The notes: a model not told the origin generated them from the sequence alone. Shown: positions 25,587 through 35,169, counted from the first letter of the stretch. The stretch is DNA of 64,000 nucleotides from Microbacterium invictum (GCF_014197265.1 NZ_JACIFH010000001.1:124001-188000), one strand, 5' to 3'. Made by a program: numbers and translations.

Positions 25587-26637
25587 CGTCCACTCCACCA
25601 TCCGTGAGCGGCCGAACCGGGTCGTGCTGCGCCGGCACGCGGACGTGGTGGCTGCCGCGCACGACCCGGAGACGTTCTCGGCTGCGGTGTCGCAGCATCT
25701 GCAGATCCCGAACGGACTCGACGGCGCCCCGCACGCCGCCGCGCGCCGGTTCATCGACCCGTTCTTCACCGACCACGAGCTCGACGGCTACATGCCCGGC
25801 TTCGAGCGCATCGCCGAAGACCTCGTCGCGTCGCTGGCATCGTCGGACTCGTTCGACGCCGTCGCCGATCTGGGCGCGCGGTTCGCGGTGCGGGCCCAGT
25901 CGCACTGGCTGGGCTGGACGGCCCGGCTCGAAGACACGCTGCTCGAGTGGGTGGCCGACAACCGGGCCGCCACCCGCAGCGGCGACAAGACCCGCACGAC
26001 CGAGGTGGCGGCGCGGTTCGACGGGATCATCCGCGCGCTGCTGGCCGAGCGCCGCGCCGAACCCCACGACGATCTCACGACGCGGCTGACGGTGCTCACG
26101 AAGTCCGACGGCACGCTGCTGACCGACCCCGAGCTGGTCTCGATCCTGCGCAACTGGACCGGGGGAGACCTCTCCTCGATCGCGCTGTGCGCGGGCGTGG
26201 TGGTGGCCGGGCTCATGGCTGCCCCGCAGCTGGCCGCGCGCGTGCGGGCGGCCTCCGATGCCGAAGTGGATGCCATCGTCGACGAACTCCTCCGCCGCGA
26301 CGACCCGTTCGTGTCGAACCGGCGCCGGGCCACCCGCGACACCTCGGTCGGTGGATGCCCGATCGCGGCCGGGCAGGTCGTCGTGCTCGACTGGCGCGAA
26401 GCCAACACCGACCCCGAGGTGTTCGGCTCCGAGTTCGACGCCGCGGCCCACGCGGACGACAACCTCGTGTACGGCACCGGCCCGCACGTGTGCCCCGGAC
26501 GGCCGCTCGCCGCGCGCGAGCTGCGCGTGCTGGTGCGCGCGGTGCTCGCCGCCGGCGACCTCGAGCCGGCCGGCGACCCGGTCCGCGAGGAGCCACCCGT
26601 GGCCGGATACCGCACCGTGCCCGTGCGCATCCGCTGA
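25573..26637 (+). CDS. Cytochrome P450 coupled to nirK
   Basis: 354 residues, about 50 shorter than usual at the N terminus. Key P450 elements are present: ExxR as E238-L-L-R241, the meander region ANTDPEVFGS and the heme-binding loop YGTGPHVCPGR with Cys307. The I-helix, normally A-G-x-D/E-T-T, reads TGGDLSS (196-202), so the oxygen-activating Thr is not conserved as such. The ATG at 25573 lies inside the end of nirK (14-nt overlap), so translation is coupled. A P450 tied to nitrite reductase could handle NO, as fungal P450nor does. A biosynthetic monooxygenase is the alternative. Confidence 0.87.
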   Translation: MSRNDVHSTIRERPNRVVLRRHADVVAAAHDPETFSAAVSQHLQIPNGLDGAPHAAARRFIDPFFTDHELDGYMPGFERIAEDLVASLASSDSFDAVADLGARFAVRAQSHWLGWTARLEDTLLEWVADNRAATRSGDKTRTTEVAARFDGIIRALLAERRAEPHDDLTTRLTVLTKSDGTLLTDPELVSILRNWTGGDLSSIALCAGVVVAGLMAAPQLAARVRAASDAEVDAIVDELLRRDDPFVSNRRRATRDTSVGGCPIAAGQVVVLDWREANTDPEVFGSEFDAAAHADDNLVYGTGPHVCPGRPLAARELRVLVRAVLAAGDLEPAGDPVREEPPVAGYRTVPVRIR

Positions 26638-26695
26638 GGCCGCTGGGTCTGCGATCCTGCCGGCTCGACCTGCGGAGGTCTGACCACACTTGATG

Positions 26696-26759
26696 CGCAG
26701 AATCGCGCGAACTCCGCACCCGGTCGCGGGTTTCGATACGAACTTGGTGCGATTCTGCG
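26696..26759. repeat. Inverted repeat between convergent P450 and narI genes
   Basis: Arms CGCAGAATCGC (26696-26706) and GCGATTCTGCG (26749-26759) are a perfect 11-bp inverted repeat. The 42 nt between can fold further (CGCACCCGG with CGCGGGT). It sits between the ends of two convergent operons and may terminate both, although no U-run is seen. Confidence 0.65.
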
Positions 26760-26790
26760 GACTTCGTGACGGCGACCCGGGGCGTGAGAC

Positions 26791-27549
26791 CTACAGCTTG
26801 TGGAGCTTCTCGGGGTCGGGCTGCTTGACGGGGTCCCAGCCGCGGCGCGTCGGGCGCTGGGGGCGGGCGGCGTCGCGCGACCGGTACACGACGTACGGGC
26901 GGAACAGGTAGCCCACCGGGGCCGAGAACACGTGCACGAGGCGCGTGAAGGGCCAGAGCGCGAACAGGAGGAACGCCGTGATGACGTGCAGCTGGAACAG
27001 GATCGGCACGTCGAGCATCAGCTCGGGCTGCGGCTGGAAACCGAGGATGCTGCGGATCCACGGCGAGACCGTCTCGCGGTAGTGGAATCCGCCGCCGAAC
27101 ACCTGGTGCACGACCGTGGCCGCCGTGCCGAACAGGAGTGTCGCGCCGAGGAACACGTACATCACCTTGTCCATCACCGTCGTGGCCAGGAACACCGGCC
27201 CGACCGTGCGGCGGCGGTAGATCAGGATCGCGAGACCGGCGAGGGTCAGCACGGCGGCCGCCGTGCCGAGCACCGTCGCGCCGATGTGGTAGATCTCCTC
27301 GGAGATGCCGATCGCGTAGAGCCACTCGCGGGGGATCAGCAGACCCACGACGTGCCCGGCGATGACCATCAGGATGCCGAAGTGGAACATCGGCGACCCC
27401 CAGCGCAGCAGCCGGTTCTCGTACGTCTGGCTCGACCGGGTGGTCCAGCCGAACTTGTCGTACCGGTAGCGCCAGATGTGGCCGACGATGAAGACCGCGA
27501 TCGCCGCGTACGGCAGCGCGACCCAGAGGATGAACTGCAGGGCGTTCAC
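26791..27549 (-). CDS. narI: Respiratory nitrate reductase gamma subunit
   Basis: 252 residues, five membrane helices. NarI holds two b-type hemes and passes quinol electrons to NarH. His residues in helices are visible in FIVGHIWRYRYDKFGW, FHFGILMVIAGHVVG, YHIGATVLG and QLHVITAFLLFALWP. The GTG start at 27549 is chosen because AGGAGGA precedes it and its GTGA overlaps the narJ stop. The longer open frame upstream runs inside narJ. It is the last gene of narGHJI. Confidence 0.95.
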   Translation of the reverse strand: MNALQFILWVALPYAAIAVFIVGHIWRYRYDKFGWTTRSSQTYENRLLRWGSPMFHFGILMVIAGHVVGLLIPREWLYAIGISEEIYHIGATVLGTAAAVLTLAGLAILIYRRRTVGPVFLATTVMDKVMYVFLGATLLFGTAATVVHQVFGGGFHYRETVSPWIRSILGFQPQPELMLDVPILFQLHVITAFLLFALWPFTRLVHVFSAPVGYLFRPYVVYRSRDAARPQRPTRRGWDPVKQPDPEKLHKL

Positions 27550-28247
27550 GATTCCTCCTGCGAGACGGGACGGAAGGGGGCGAGCTGACCGAGGAAGCTG
27601 AGACCGACGGTCTCGGTGGGCGGCCCCTCGCTGATGAGATCGAGGAAGCGCTCGCGGGTGCGGGCGTCGATGGGCGGGAGTGACAGCGTGATCGTGCGCA
27701 CCACCAGCGCCCACGGGCTGTCCATGCCCTCCAGCGCCGCGCGCAGCACTTCGATGCCTTCACGATGTGATGCGATGAGCGCGCCGGCGATCTCGGAGTC
27801 CGAGCGCGCCGAGAACTCCAGGACGGCCGGCAGATAGTCGGGCAGGTCGTCGGCGTCGAATTCCCAGCCCGCGGCGCGGTATGCCTCGAGGAAGGTGACC
27901 AGCGCCACTCCGCGGCGGCGGGTGTCGCCGGTCGCGTAGTAGCTCAGGTACAGGCTGCACTTGCGCTTCAGGTCGAACGTCGTGACGTACCGGCGCTGCC
28001 ACTCGGTCGCCCCGGCGCGCCGGGCCTGGGCGATGAAGTCCTCGAACGGGCCGGCGATGGCAGACGGAAGCCCGACCAGGTGCGACTGCACCGCGTCCAG
28101 GCGCGCGAACCACGCGGCATCCGGGTAATCGAGCAGAAGCGAGGCGATCATGTGCACGTTCGCGCGCTGCGCGGCACTCAGCCGCACCGCCGCCAGCTCG
28201 GGCGGCAGGGCTTTTCGCGGAGTGACGCGGGTGACTGTCGGGCTCAT
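27546..28247 (-). CDS. narJ: Nitrate reductase molybdenum cofactor assembly chaperone
   Basis: 233 residues, all-helical NarJ/TorD-type chaperone. The region TTFDLKRKCSLYLSYYATGDTRRRG is the family signature, followed by an acidic segment FDADDLPDYLPAVLEFSA. NarJ binds apo-NarG in the cytosol and allows Moco insertion before the complex docks to NarI. It overlaps narH and narI by 4 nt each, so subunit synthesis is coupled. Confidence 0.95.
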   Translation of the reverse strand: MSPTVTRVTPRKALPPELAAVRLSAAQRANVHMIASLLLDYPDAAWFARLDAVQSHLVGLPSAIAGPFEDFIAQARRAGATEWQRRYVTTFDLKRKCSLYLSYYATGDTRRRGVALVTFLEAYRAAGWEFDADDLPDYLPAVLEFSARSDSEIAGALIASHREGIEVLRAALEGMDSPWALVVRTITLSLPPIDARTRERFLDLISEGPPTETVGLSFLGQLAPFRPVSQEES

Positions 28248-29908
28248 GACTGGTCGTCCGGGCGTGCGCGCACGTCGTCAGCGGTGTCGGGCGGGAACAG
28301 GCCCTGGGGCGTGCCGTTGCCGTCCCAGTTGAGGAGGTTGACGCGGCCCGGCGTCGACGGGCGGTCGGCGGTCTGCCGGTCGGCGAGGATGTGGAAGTTC
28401 TCCACCGCGACGGGTACCGATGGACCGCTGGACGAGCCGAACGGGCCGGCGCCGCCCATGCCGGGGCCGCCGTCGAAGTCGAGCGAGCACGCCATCTCTT
28501 CCAGCTCGTGCGCCTGCTCGGTGTGCGCGGACGGGATGACGTAGCGCTCCTCGTACTTGGCGATCGCGAGCAGGCGGTACATCTCCTCGACCTCGGCGCC
28601 GGACATGCCGACCTCGTTCGCGATGCGCTCATCGCGCTCGTCGTCGATCGAGATGCCGCGCATGTACGAACGCATCGCCGCGAGCCGCCGCAGCGCGAAG
28701 TCGACGGGCGCGATGTCACCTGCGGTGAACAACTCGGCGAGGTAGCTGATCGGGATGCGCAGCTTGTCGATGGCCGCGAACAGCGTCCGCGCGTCCTCGC
28801 CGTCGTTGCCCGAGCCGGTCACGACGTCGACGACGGGGGAGAGCGGCGGGATGTACCAGACCATCGGCATCGTGCGGTACTCGGGGTGCAGCGGCAGCGC
28901 CACCTGGTACTGCATGAGCTTCCAGATCGGGCTGCGCTGGGCGGCCTCGATCCAGTCGTCCTGGATGCCCTCGCGCCGCGCCGCCGCGATCACCTCGGGG
29001 TCGTTCGGGTCGAGGATGATGTCGCGCTGCGCCTGCAGGAGGGCCTTGTCGTCCTCGACGCTGGCCGCCGCGGCGACGCGGTCTGCGTCGTACAGCACCA
29101 GGCCCAGGTAGCGCAGGCGCCCGACGCAGGTCTCGGAGCACACGGTGGGCAGACCCACCTCGATGCGCGGGTAGCACATCGTGCACTTCTCGGCCTTACC
29201 GGTGCGGTGGTTGAAGTACACCTTCTTGTAGGGACAGCCCGACACGCACATGCGCCAGCCGCGGCACTGGTCCTGGTCTACCAGGACGATGCCGTCCTCA
29301 GCCCGCTTGTACATCGCACCGGAGGGGCACGATGCCACGCACGACGGGTTCAGGCAGTGTTCGCAGATGCGCGGCAGGTAGAACATGAAGGCCTTCTCGA
29401 ACTCGGCCTTCACCTCTTCGCTCATCTTCTGCAGGATCGGGTCGTCCTGCATCGTCTCCATCGAACCGCCCAGGTCGTCGTCCCAGTTCGCCGACCACGA
29501 GATCTTCATGTTCTCGCCGGTGAGCAGGCTCTTGGGGCGCGCGACCGGCACCTGCGCGCCCTTGGGCGCATTCAGGAGCATGTCGTAGTCGTAGGTCCAC
29601 GGCTCGTAGTAGTCGTGGATCTCGGGCAGCTTCGGGTTGGAGAAGATGCGCGAGAGCTTCGCCAGCCGGCCGCCGCCCTTCAGCTTGAGACGGCCGCGCT
29701 TGGTGCGCTCCCAGCCGCCGCGCCACTTCTCCTGGTCCTCGTAGCCACGCGGGTAGCCCACGCCCGGACGGGTCTCGACGTTGTTGAACCACACGTACTC
29801 CACGCCGGTGCGGTTCGTCCACGCCTGCTTGCAGGTCACCGAGCAGGTGTGGCACCCGATGCACTTGTCGAGATTCATGATCATCGACATCTGCGCCATG
29901 ACCTTCAT
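28244..29908 (-). CDS. narH: Respiratory nitrate reductase beta subunit
   Basis: 554 residues. Four iron-sulfur clusters are bound by Cys groups: CIGCHTCSVTCKQAW near the N terminus, CEHCLNPSCVASCPSGAM, then CRGWRMCVSGCPYKKVYF, where Trp replaces one Cys as in the 3Fe-4S site of NarH, and CTMCYPRIEVGLPTVCSETC. It transfers electrons from NarI to NarG on the cytosolic face. It starts at ATG 29908, overlapping the narG stop; the much longer open frame upstream is a shadow of narG. Confidence 0.96.
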   Translation of the reverse strand: MKVMAQMSMIMNLDKCIGCHTCSVTCKQAWTNRTGVEYVWFNNVETRPGVGYPRGYEDQEKWRGGWERTKRGRLKLKGGGRLAKLSRIFSNPKLPEIHDYYEPWTYDYDMLLNAPKGAQVPVARPKSLLTGENMKISWSANWDDDLGGSMETMQDDPILQKMSEEVKAEFEKAFMFYLPRICEHCLNPSCVASCPSGAMYKRAEDGIVLVDQDQCRGWRMCVSGCPYKKVYFNHRTGKAEKCTMCYPRIEVGLPTVCSETCVGRLRYLGLVLYDADRVAAAASVEDDKALLQAQRDIILDPNDPEVIAAARREGIQDDWIEAAQRSPIWKLMQYQVALPLHPEYRTMPMVWYIPPLSPVVDVVTGSGNDGEDARTLFAAIDKLRIPISYLAELFTAGDIAPVDFALRRLAAMRSYMRGISIDDERDERIANEVGMSGAEVEEMYRLLAIAKYEERYVIPSAHTEQAHELEEMACSLDFDGGPGMGGAGPFGSSSGPSVPVAVENFHILADRQTADRPSTPGRVNLLNWDGNGTPQGLFPPDTADDVRARPDDQS

Positions 29909-32900
29909 CAGTACTCCACCTCCTGGCTGCGGCGACGGATCGAGGTGATCTCGTCGCGCTGGTTCCCGGTCGGGCCGAGATAGTTGAACGCCCATGCGAG
30001 CTGCGCGTAGCCGCCGATGAGGTGGCTCGGCTTGAGCAGGATCCGTGTCAGAGAGTTGTGGATGCCGCCGCGCAGACCGCTGGTCTCCGCGATCGGCACA
30101 TCGACCGTACGATCCTTCGCGTGGTACATGTACACCGTGCCCTCCGGCATCCGGTGCGACACGATCGCCCGGGCGACCACGACCCCATTGCGGTTGTACG
30201 ACTCGATCCACTCGTTGTCGCGGACGCCGATCTTGTCGGCGTCCTGCGGACTCATCCAGATCGTGGGGCCGCCGCGGGACAGCGAGAGCATGAACAGGTT
30301 GTCCTGGTACTCGGAGTGGATCGACCACTTCGAGTGGGGCGTCAGGTACCGCACCGTCACCTCGGTCTGGCCCGCGGCGCCCGGCCCGGCGACGCGACGG
30401 GTCGCGCCGACCTTGCCGTCGCCGAACAGGCGGTGCATGTCCAGCGGCGGACGGAACACCGGCAGGTTCTCGCCGAGCTCCTCCATCCAGTCGTGGTCGA
30501 GGTAGAAGTGCTGACGCCCGGTGAGGGTGTGCCACGGCTTGAGATGCTCGACGTTGATCGCGAAGGCCGTGTAGCGCCGGCCGCCGTGCTCCGACCCGGA
30601 CCACTCCGGCGAGGTGATGACGCTGCGCGGCTGCACCTGCACGTCGGTGAAGGTGATGTGCGCGCCCTCGTGGTCTTCGGCCAGGTGCGCGATGCGCTGT
30701 CCGGTGCGCTTCTCGAGCTCCCGGAAGCCCTGCACGGCGAGGCGCCCGTTGCTGGTGCCCGAGAACGCGAGGATCATCTCGCACACGCGCTTGTCGGAGT
30801 CCAGCCGCACCGTCCCGGCGTAGGGGCCGGACGCCACGGTGCCGTTGACATGCGTGAGACGCTCGATCTCCTTGTCGGGGTGATAGGTGATCGCCTTGGT
30901 GGTCATGCCGAGCTTCGCCGTCAGCGGGCCCAGCGACTTCCACTTCTCGTAGAGGTTCGGGTAGTCGCGCTCGACGACGATGAGCTTGGCCATCGTCTTG
31001 CCCGGGATCAGCGGAAGACCGTCCACGACGGTGCCGTGCGGGGTCGACATGACGTCGGCCGTGTCGTGCTGCAGCGGCGAGGCCACCAGGTCCTTCCGCA
31101 CGCCCAGGTGGGTCCGCGCGTACTCGCTGAACTTCTGTGCGAGGGCGCCGAACAGGTCGAAGTCGGTGCGGGTCTGCCACGGCGGGGTGATCGCCGGGGT
31201 GAACGCGTGGATGAACGGGTGCATGTCGGTCGAGGACAGGTCGTACTTCTCGTACCACGTGGCAGCCGGCAGCACGATGTCGCTGAACAGCGTCGTCGAC
31301 GTCATGCGGAAGTCGGCGGTCATCAGCAGGTCGAGCTTGCCCTCGGGGGCCTTGTCGCGCCAGCGCATGTCGCGCGGTCGCGCGTCCTCCGGCGTCTCGG
31401 CGGCGCGGACGGCGGAGTCCGTGCCGAGCAGGTGCTTGAGGAAGTACTCGTTGCCCTTGCCCGACGAGCCGAGGATGTTCGCGCGCCAGACCAGCACGAT
31501 GCGGGGGAAGTTCTCGGGGGCGTCGGGGTCTTCGACCGCGTACTCGAGGGAGCCGTCGGTGAGGCTGTCGACCACGTGCTGCGCGGGCTCCTTGCCCGCG
31601 GCCTCGGCTTCGTCGACCAGGTCGAGCGAGTTGCGCGAGAACGTCGGGTACGCCGGCATCCACCCCCGCTTGACGGACTCGACCATGCAGTCGGCCGTGG
31701 TGCGCCCGGTGAACGTGCCGCGCGCGAGCGGCGAGGCGAGCTGGTCGGCGGGCAGGCCGTCGTAGCGCCACTGGTCGGTGGCGAGGTACCAGAAGCCGGT
31801 GCCGATGTGCTGGCGGGGCGGGCGGTTCCAGTCGCCGGCGGTCGCGTACTGCGAGTAGCCGGTGATGGGCCGGACCTTCTCCTGACCGACGTAGTGCGCC
31901 CAGCCGCCGCCGTTGACGCCCTGGCATCCGGTCATCGTCGTCAGCGCGAGGAACGTGCGGTAGATGGTGTCGGAGTGGAACCAGTGGTTGGTGCCGGCGC
32001 CCATGAGGATCATGGAGCGGCCGCCCGAACGGTCGGCGTTGTCGGCGAACTCGCGGCCGATGCGGATCGCCTGCGCAGACGGGACCGAGGTGATCTCCTC
32101 CTGCCAGGCGGGGGTGCCGGGAGTCGACGGGTCGTCGTAGCCGGTCGGCCACTGGCCGGGCAGGCCCTCGCGACCCACGCCGTACTGGGCCAGCAGCAGG
32201 TCGAAGACCGTGGTGACGAGCTTGCCGGCGACGGTGCGGACCGGGACGCCGCGGACGACCACGCCGCTGCCGCCGGTGTGCTCGGACTCGGCGTCGGGGG
32301 TCAGATCGAACCGGGGCAGGAGCACCTCGGCCGACGCGGTGGTGTCAGCGAGGTCGGCCAGCGACAGCGGTGGCACGACGTCGCCGAGATCGAGATTCCA
32401 CTTGCCTTCGTCCTCGGGTGTGAAACGGTGTCCGAGCGACCCGTTCGGCACGAAGGGGGCGCCGTGCTGGTCCAGCATCACCGTCTTGAAGTCGGCGCGC
32501 GCAGCCGCGGCATCCGTCCCACCCAGATCGCTCGCCGTCAGGAACTTGCCCGGCACGAGCCCGCCACCGTGCTCCTCCAGGGTCACCAGGTACGGCGAGT
32601 CGGTGTAGCGCTGCATGTAGTCCTCGAACCGCGGCGTGCGCTTGTGGACGTAGTGCTCGGTGAGGATGACGTGGCCCATCGACATGGCCAGGGCCGCGTC
32701 GGTGCCGGGATGGGGTGCGACCCACTCGTCGGCGAACTTGGTGTTGTCGGTGTAGTCGGGCGAGACGGTGATGACCTTCTGACCGCGGTAGCGTGCCTCG
32801 GCCATGAAGTGGGCGTCGGGCGTGCGGGTCACCGGCACGTTCGAGCCCCACATGATGAGGTAGCCGGCGTTCCACCAGTCGGCGGACTCGGGGACGTCGG

Positions 32901-33651
32901 TCTGGTCGCCGAACACCTGGGGGCTGGCGACCGGAAGGTCGGCGTACCAGTCGTAGAACGAGAGGATCGAGCCGCCCAGCAGGTTCAGGAACCGGGCGCC
33001 GGCGCCGTGGCTGACCATCGACATCGCGGGGATGGGGGAGAAGCCGGCGATGCGGTCGGGACCGTACTCCTTGACCGTGTGCACGTGTGCCGCCGCGGCG
33101 ATCTCCATCGCCTCGTCCCACGTTGTGCGGATCAGACCGCCCTTGCCGCGGGCGGACTTGTAGCTGCGGGCCTTCTCGGGGTCCTCGACGATCGAGGCCC
33201 ACGCGTCGACCGGGTCGGGGTGCGTGCGCTTGGCGTCGCGGTAGAGCTGAGCGAGCGTGTCGCGGATGTAGGGGTACCGCACGCGTGTGGGCGAGTACGT
33301 GTACCAGCTGAATGCGGCACCGCGGGGGCAGCCGCGGGGCTCGTACTCGGGGGAGTCCGGGCCGACGCTCGGGTAGTCGGTCTGCTGCGTCTCCCAGGTG
33401 ATGATGCCGTCCTTGACATACACCTTCCACGAGCAGGAGCCGGTGCAGTTGACGCCGTGGGTGGAGCGGACGACCTTGTCGTGCGACCACCGGTCGCGGT
33501 AGAAGACGTCGCCGGAGCGTCCGCCTTCGAGGAACAGGGCGCGCAGATCCTCGCTGGTCTCACCGCGGCGCAGAAAACGCCCCATGTTCAGGAGCGTGTC
33601 GGCCAGCGGGCCGTCGGTCGCGGGATGGATCGCGCGTGTGTCGGGGGTCAT
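29908..33651 (-). CDS. narG: Respiratory nitrate reductase alpha subunit
   Basis: 1247 residues, full-length NarG, reducing nitrate to nitrite at a Mo-bisMGD centre. The FS0 cluster ligands H-x3-C-x3-C plus a distal Cys are seen in HGVNCTGSCSW and RGCPRGAAF. The Mo-ligating Asp lies in YDWYADLPVASPQVFGDQTDVPES. No twin-Arg signal is evident, so the active site faces the cytosol and nitrate must be imported by NarK. The ATG at 33651 follows AGGAGGA; the open frame upstream of it runs antisense to narK and mog. It is first gene of narGHJI, with a 249-nt control region shared with narK. Confidence 0.97.
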   Translation of the reverse strand: MTPDTRAIHPATDGPLADTLLNMGRFLRRGETSEDLRALFLEGGRSGDVFYRDRWSHDKVVRSTHGVNCTGSCSWKVYVKDGIITWETQQTDYPSVGPDSPEYEPRGCPRGAAFSWYTYSPTRVRYPYIRDTLAQLYRDAKRTHPDPVDAWASIVEDPEKARSYKSARGKGGLIRTTWDEAMEIAAAAHVHTVKEYGPDRIAGFSPIPAMSMVSHGAGARFLNLLGGSILSFYDWYADLPVASPQVFGDQTDVPESADWWNAGYLIMWGSNVPVTRTPDAHFMAEARYRGQKVITVSPDYTDNTKFADEWVAPHPGTDAALAMSMGHVILTEHYVHKRTPRFEDYMQRYTDSPYLVTLEEHGGGLVPGKFLTASDLGGTDAAAARADFKTVMLDQHGAPFVPNGSLGHRFTPEDEGKWNLDLGDVVPPLSLADLADTTASAEVLLPRFDLTPDAESEHTGGSGVVVRGVPVRTVAGKLVTTVFDLLLAQYGVGREGLPGQWPTGYDDPSTPGTPAWQEEITSVPSAQAIRIGREFADNADRSGGRSMILMGAGTNHWFHSDTIYRTFLALTTMTGCQGVNGGGWAHYVGQEKVRPITGYSQYATAGDWNRPPRQHIGTGFWYLATDQWRYDGLPADQLASPLARGTFTGRTTADCMVESVKRGWMPAYPTFSRNSLDLVDEAEAAGKEPAQHVVDSLTDGSLEYAVEDPDAPENFPRIVLVWRANILGSSGKGNEYFLKHLLGTDSAVRAAETPEDARPRDMRWRDKAPEGKLDLLMTADFRMTSTTLFSDIVLPAATWYEKYDLSSTDMHPFIHAFTPAITPPWQTRTDFDLFGALAQKFSEYARTHLGVRKDLVASPLQHDTADVMSTPHGTVVDGLPLIPGKTMAKLIVVERDYPNLYEKWKSLGPLTAKLGMTTKAITYHPDKEIERLTHVNGTVASGPYAGTVRLDSDKRVCEMILAFSGTSNGRLAVQGFRELEKRTGQRIAHLAEDHEGAHITFTDVQVQPRSVITSPEWSGSEHGGRRYTAFAINVEHLKPWHTLTGRQHFYLDHDWMEELGENLPVFRPPLDMHRLFGDGKVGATRRVAGPGAAGQTEVTVRYLTPHSKWSIHSEYQDNLFMLSLSRGGPTIWMSPQDADKIGVRDNEWIESYNRNGVVVARAIVSHRMPEGTVYMYHAKDRTVDVPIAETSGLRGGIHNSLTRILLKPSHLIGGYAQLAWAFNYLGPTGNQRDEITSIRRRSQEVEY

Positions 33652-33746
33652 GAGTCCTCCTGAAGGTGACCGGCTGACCCCAGTCTGGCGGCGTCGTACC
33701 GGGGTGTCCATCCCCCTCTCCCGTGTCAAATGAAACGGCTTCCAAC

Positions 33747-33765
33747 TTAGGTTTGCCTTATCTGG
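33747..33765. promoter_or_regulatory. Candidate DtxR/IdeR iron box between narG and narK
   Basis: TTAGGTTTGCCTTATCTGG matches the actinobacterial DtxR/IdeR consensus (TTAGGTTAGSCTAACCTAA) at 14 of 19 positions, with an unbroken TTAGGTT half. It lies in the middle of the divergent narG/narK region, flanked by inverted arms GTGTCAAA (33723-33730) and TTTGACAC (33774-33781). Iron-linked control of nitrate respiration would make sense, since NarGHI needs many Fe-S clusters. Confidence 0.5.
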
Positions 33766-33900
33766 ACAGGGGTTTTGACACGGCCGGAGAGGGTGACGCG
33801 CGGGCGTGGCGCCGCTAGGTTGGGTCGCGATACGCCGGTCTGCCGGCGGTGACCGCTGTGACTGTTGTGGCCGCTGTGACGGCCCGACCGAGGAGACCGC

Positions 33901-35133
33901 ATGTCGTCGAGCACCACCGAGAAACCGGCCACCGCCGCCGAGCCCGACCTGCGCGGAGGGCTGAGGCAGGTGATCCTCGCCACCCTCGCCTCGACCGTCG
34001 GATTCTGGGCCTGGATGGCGATCGCGCCGCTGCAGAACATCTACGCGACGGACATGGGGCTCGACCAGGGGCAGGTCTCGCTCATGCTCGCCATGCCGGT
34101 GCTGGTCGGCGCCCTCGGCCGCATCGTCGTCGGTGCGATGACCGACCGCTTCGGCGGCCGGAAGATGTTCACCCTCGTGCTGCTGGCCGCGGTGCCTCCG
34201 GTGCTGCTGGTGGCGCTGGCGGGCAGCATCGGCAGCTACTGGCTGCTGCTCGTGTCGGGATTCCTCCTCGGCGTCGCCGGCACGATCTTCGCGGTGGGCA
34301 TCCCGTTCGCGAGCGCCTGGTTCCCGCCCGCACGGCGCGGCCTTGCCAACGGCATCTTCGGCATGGGCATGATCGGCACCGCGGTCTCGGCGTTCGCGAC
34401 GCCCCGACTGGCCGAGGGCATCGGCTACCTGGCCACGCACCTGCTGATCGCGGCCGTGATGGTCGTGATGGCCGTGGTCGTGTGGTTCGGCATGCGCGAG
34501 TCGCCGGTGTGGAAGCCCAGCCACCAGGCGCTGATTCCCAAGGTCACCGGCGCGCTCAAGCTCGTCATCACCTGGCAGATGTCGTTCCTGTACGCGATCG
34601 TGTTCGGCGGGTTCGTCGCGTTCTCGACCTTCCTGCCGAAGTACCTCATGACCATCTATCCCGACGACGTGGATGCCGTGGGCGCCGGCACGCGCACAGC
34701 GCTGTTCGCGGCGGCCGCCGTCGTGGCGCGCCCGATCGGCGGTGTGCTCGCCGACCGCTTCGGTCCCAAGGTGATCTCGCTGGTGTCGCTGGCGGGCATC
34801 GTCGCCACCGCCTACATCGTGGGCCAGCAGCCCCCGGAGGGAGTGCTCACCGGCGTCGTGTTCATCCTGATGGCCGCGGCGATGGGCCTGGGAATGGGCG
34901 CAGTGTTCGCCTGGGTCGGTCCCTCCACACCGCCCGACAAGGTCGGCGCGGTGACCGGCGTGGTGGCCGCGGCCGGCGGCCTGGGCGGCTACTTCCCGCC
35001 GCTCGTGATGGGCGCGACCTACCAGGCCGAGACCAACTCGTATGCGCTGGGCCTGTGGCTGCTGGTGCTCGTCGGCGCCGCCGCGCTCGTGGTGGCCGGC
35101 ATGTTGCGCGACGCCCGTGCCCCCAAGCCGTGA
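33901..35133 (+). CDS. narK: Nitrate/nitrite MFS transporter
   Basis: 410 residues, 12 predicted helices, nitrate/nitrite porter family. The nitrate-signature Gly-rich segments are GIFGMGMIGTAVSAFATPRLAE in helix 5 and GVVAAAGGLGGYFPPLVMGA in helix 11. A motif-A-like loop, GAMTDRFGGRKMF, follows helix 2. It brings nitrate in and probably exports nitrite, matching the cytosolic active site of NarG. ATG 33901 follows GAGGAGA. It is divergent from narGHJI, sharing the control region at 33652-33900. Confidence 0.93.
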   Translation: MSSSTTEKPATAAEPDLRGGLRQVILATLASTVGFWAWMAIAPLQNIYATDMGLDQGQVSLMLAMPVLVGALGRIVVGAMTDRFGGRKMFTLVLLAAVPPVLLVALAGSIGSYWLLLVSGFLLGVAGTIFAVGIPFASAWFPPARRGLANGIFGMGMIGTAVSAFATPRLAEGIGYLATHLLIAAVMVVMAVVVWFGMRESPVWKPSHQALIPKVTGALKLVITWQMSFLYAIVFGGFVAFSTFLPKYLMTIYPDDVDAVGAGTRTALFAAAAVVARPIGGVLADRFGPKVISLVSLAGIVATAYIVGQQPPEGVLTGVVFILMAAAMGLGMGAVFAWVGPSTPPDKVGAVTGVVAAAGGLGGYFPPLVMGATYQAETNSYALGLWLLVLVGAAALVVAGMLRDARAPKP

Positions 35134-35169
35134 GCGGCCGTGCGCGGGCACCGCGCATAGGCTGAGGAT

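Noticed and set aside
22872..25769. Long minus-strand open frame opposite nirK
   Set aside because: Mirror-frame composition only; the plus strand has clear copper-site motifs and overlapping gene starts.
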